The translations under genes and the position numbers were made by a program. From assembly GCA_937942115.1 (NCBI GenBank), contig CALDFY010000202.1, positions 1 through 10,602 on the forward strand: a stretch of DNA of 10,602 nt. The letters are read 5' to 3'. The notes beneath the pieces are model-generated. The model saw only the letters and a program-made list of their open reading frames with translations, ran no database searches and was not told the origin of the DNA. The first letter of the stretch is position 1. Each line of letters begins with the position of its first letter. Below, in pieces: positions 9,716-10,602 of this stretch. Origin of the DNA: an uncultured Anaerolineae bacterium (lineage in GTDB: Bacteria > Chloroflexota > Anaerolineae > B4-G1 > DUEL01).

Positions 9716-10602
9716 ATGACCCTGCGAATCGCTTTTACCGGGACGGGCTTCATTGCCCGCGTCCACGCCGAGGCGGCCCGCAAACTCCCCGACGTGGAAC
9801 TGACGGCGGTGGTCAACCACCGCCGGGAGTCCATGGCCGCCTTCGCCGCCGACTTCGGCATCCCCCGCCAGTACCTGGATGTCGCCCACCTGCTGGCCGA
9901 TGGTGGCGTGGACGCGCTGGTGGTCTGCACGCCCAACTACCTCCACGCGCCGCAGACGGTCGCCGCGCTGGAGGCAGGCGTGCACGTGATGGTGGAAAAG
10001 CCGATGGCTATGAACGCAACAGAGGCCGAGGCGATGGTCGCGGCCAGCCGCCGCTCTGGGGCGCTGCTGATGGTCGCCCACTGCTGGCGATTTGACCCCG
10101 AAGTCCGGTGGCTGCGCGGGCAGGTGGAGGCCGGACGGCTGGGCCGCATCGTCCGCACCAAGGGGTACGGCGTCCACGTCAACTGGGGGCCGGGCGGCTG
10201 GTTCACCCAGAAGCGGTTCGCCGGGGGCGGGGCGCTGGCCGATATGGGCATCCACGCCCTGGATACCGCCCGTTTCCTGCTGGGCGACCCGTTGCCGGTG
10301 AGCGTCTACGCCCGGGTCGGCACCCACTATGGCAATTACGATGTGGACGACACCGGCGTGCTGGTCGTCAACTGGGATAACGGCGCGGTCTCGGTGATAG
10401 AGTCGGGCTGGTGGCAACCCTACGCCGACGGGCCGGAGGCGGCGACCCAACTCTACGGCACCGCTGGCTTCGGGCAGGTCTTCCCCACCCGGCTGGTCCT
10501 CGGCGGCGAGGAGGTGCCGTCCGGTTTCCCGCCAGTGCGGGACCCGCACTGTCCACAGAGTATGTATGACGACCAGATGGCCTATTTTGTGGACTCCATC
10601 CG
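9716..10602 (+). CDS. Gfo/Idh/MocA-family oxidoreductase, cut by the window end
   Basis: 295 complete codons of an NAD(P)-dependent dehydrogenase; the 3' end is outside the window (family members are usually 330-390 residues). The N-terminal Rossmann fold has TGTGFIA (G9, G11, A14), CTPNYLHAP (71-79) and the conserved EKP (94-96). The catalytic region GGGALADMGIHALD gives D176 and H180 of the DxGxH motif. Such enzymes oxidise or reduce sugars, inositols or related polyols; the substrate is not predictable here. ATG 9716 is supported by GAGGAGGT (9705-9712), which overlaps the stop of the dehydrogenase gene one base upstream, so the two are surely co-transcribed and probably coupled. Confidence 0.9.
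   Translation, partial: MTLRIAFTGTGFIARVHAEAARKLPDVELTAVVNHRRESMAAFAADFGIPRQYLDVAHLLADGGVDALVVCTPNYLHAPQTVAALEAGVHVMVEKPMAMNATEAEAMVAASRRSGALLMVAHCWRFDPEVRWLRGQVEAGRLGRIVRTKGYGVHVNWGPGGWFTQKRFAGGGALADMGIHALDTARFLLGDPLPVSVYARVGTHYGNYDVDDTGVLVVNWDNGAVSVIESGWWQPYADGPEAATQLYGTAGFGQVFPTRLVLGGEEVPSGFPPVRDPHCPQSMYDDQMAYFVDSI

Noticed and set aside
1..10602. tRNA, rRNA, insertion sequence or transposase genes
   Set aside because: None was recognised on either strand by eye; no transposase-like protein or terminal inverted repeat pair flanking a gene was seen.

Overview
The window is GC-rich bacterial DNA with strong G/C preference at third codon positions, dense genes and short spacers. Its most diagnostic gene joins a GT39-like membrane module to a DUF2298 (Chlor_Arch_YYY) module. 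From what I know of that family, this suggests Chloroflexota, probably an Anaerolineae-like lineage. Names rest on motifs read by eye; no database search was possible.

Layout. Positions 1-385 hold no convincing gene, only short perfect hairpins and repeat fragments. Two long membrane-protein genes follow on the + strand: a GT39-like glycosyltransferase (386-2359) and a 1618-residue GT39-like/DUF2298 fusion (2356-7212). They overlap at GTGA and are probably translationally coupled. Next comes an AT-rich promoter and a two-gene unit: a 122-residue exported protein with two LPxTG motifs (7292-7660) and a 99-residue protein of unknown function (7670-7969). A strong hairpin terminator, usable in both directions, separates these from a convergent FmdB-type zinc-ribbon gene on the - strand (8047-8298). 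A divergent promoter region follows, then a + strand pair: a glycerol-1-phosphate dehydrogenase-like enzyme (8710-9714) and a Gfo/Idh/MocA oxidoreductase that runs off the window (9716-10602).

How the genes fit together. The first two probably act as polytopic membrane enzymes on lipid-linked sugars or related envelope polymers; the substrate cannot be read from sequence. The LPxTG protein implies a sortase elsewhere in the genome. The last pair is probably one transcription unit of NAD(P)-dependent enzymes.

The most unusual signal is inside the two membrane-protein genes. Eleven copies of a short GC-rich palindromic element (family B) sit in-frame in the fusion gene and one in the upstream gene. 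Two long near-perfect palindromes (family A) also lie in the fusion gene. Together they make up roughly 12% of the fusion gene and fall in predicted loops between membrane helices. Family B is read in two different frames, so its nucleotide sequence, not its peptide, is what is conserved. Two copies carry a compensated base pair in the stem. I found no copy in the genes to the right (7213-10602).
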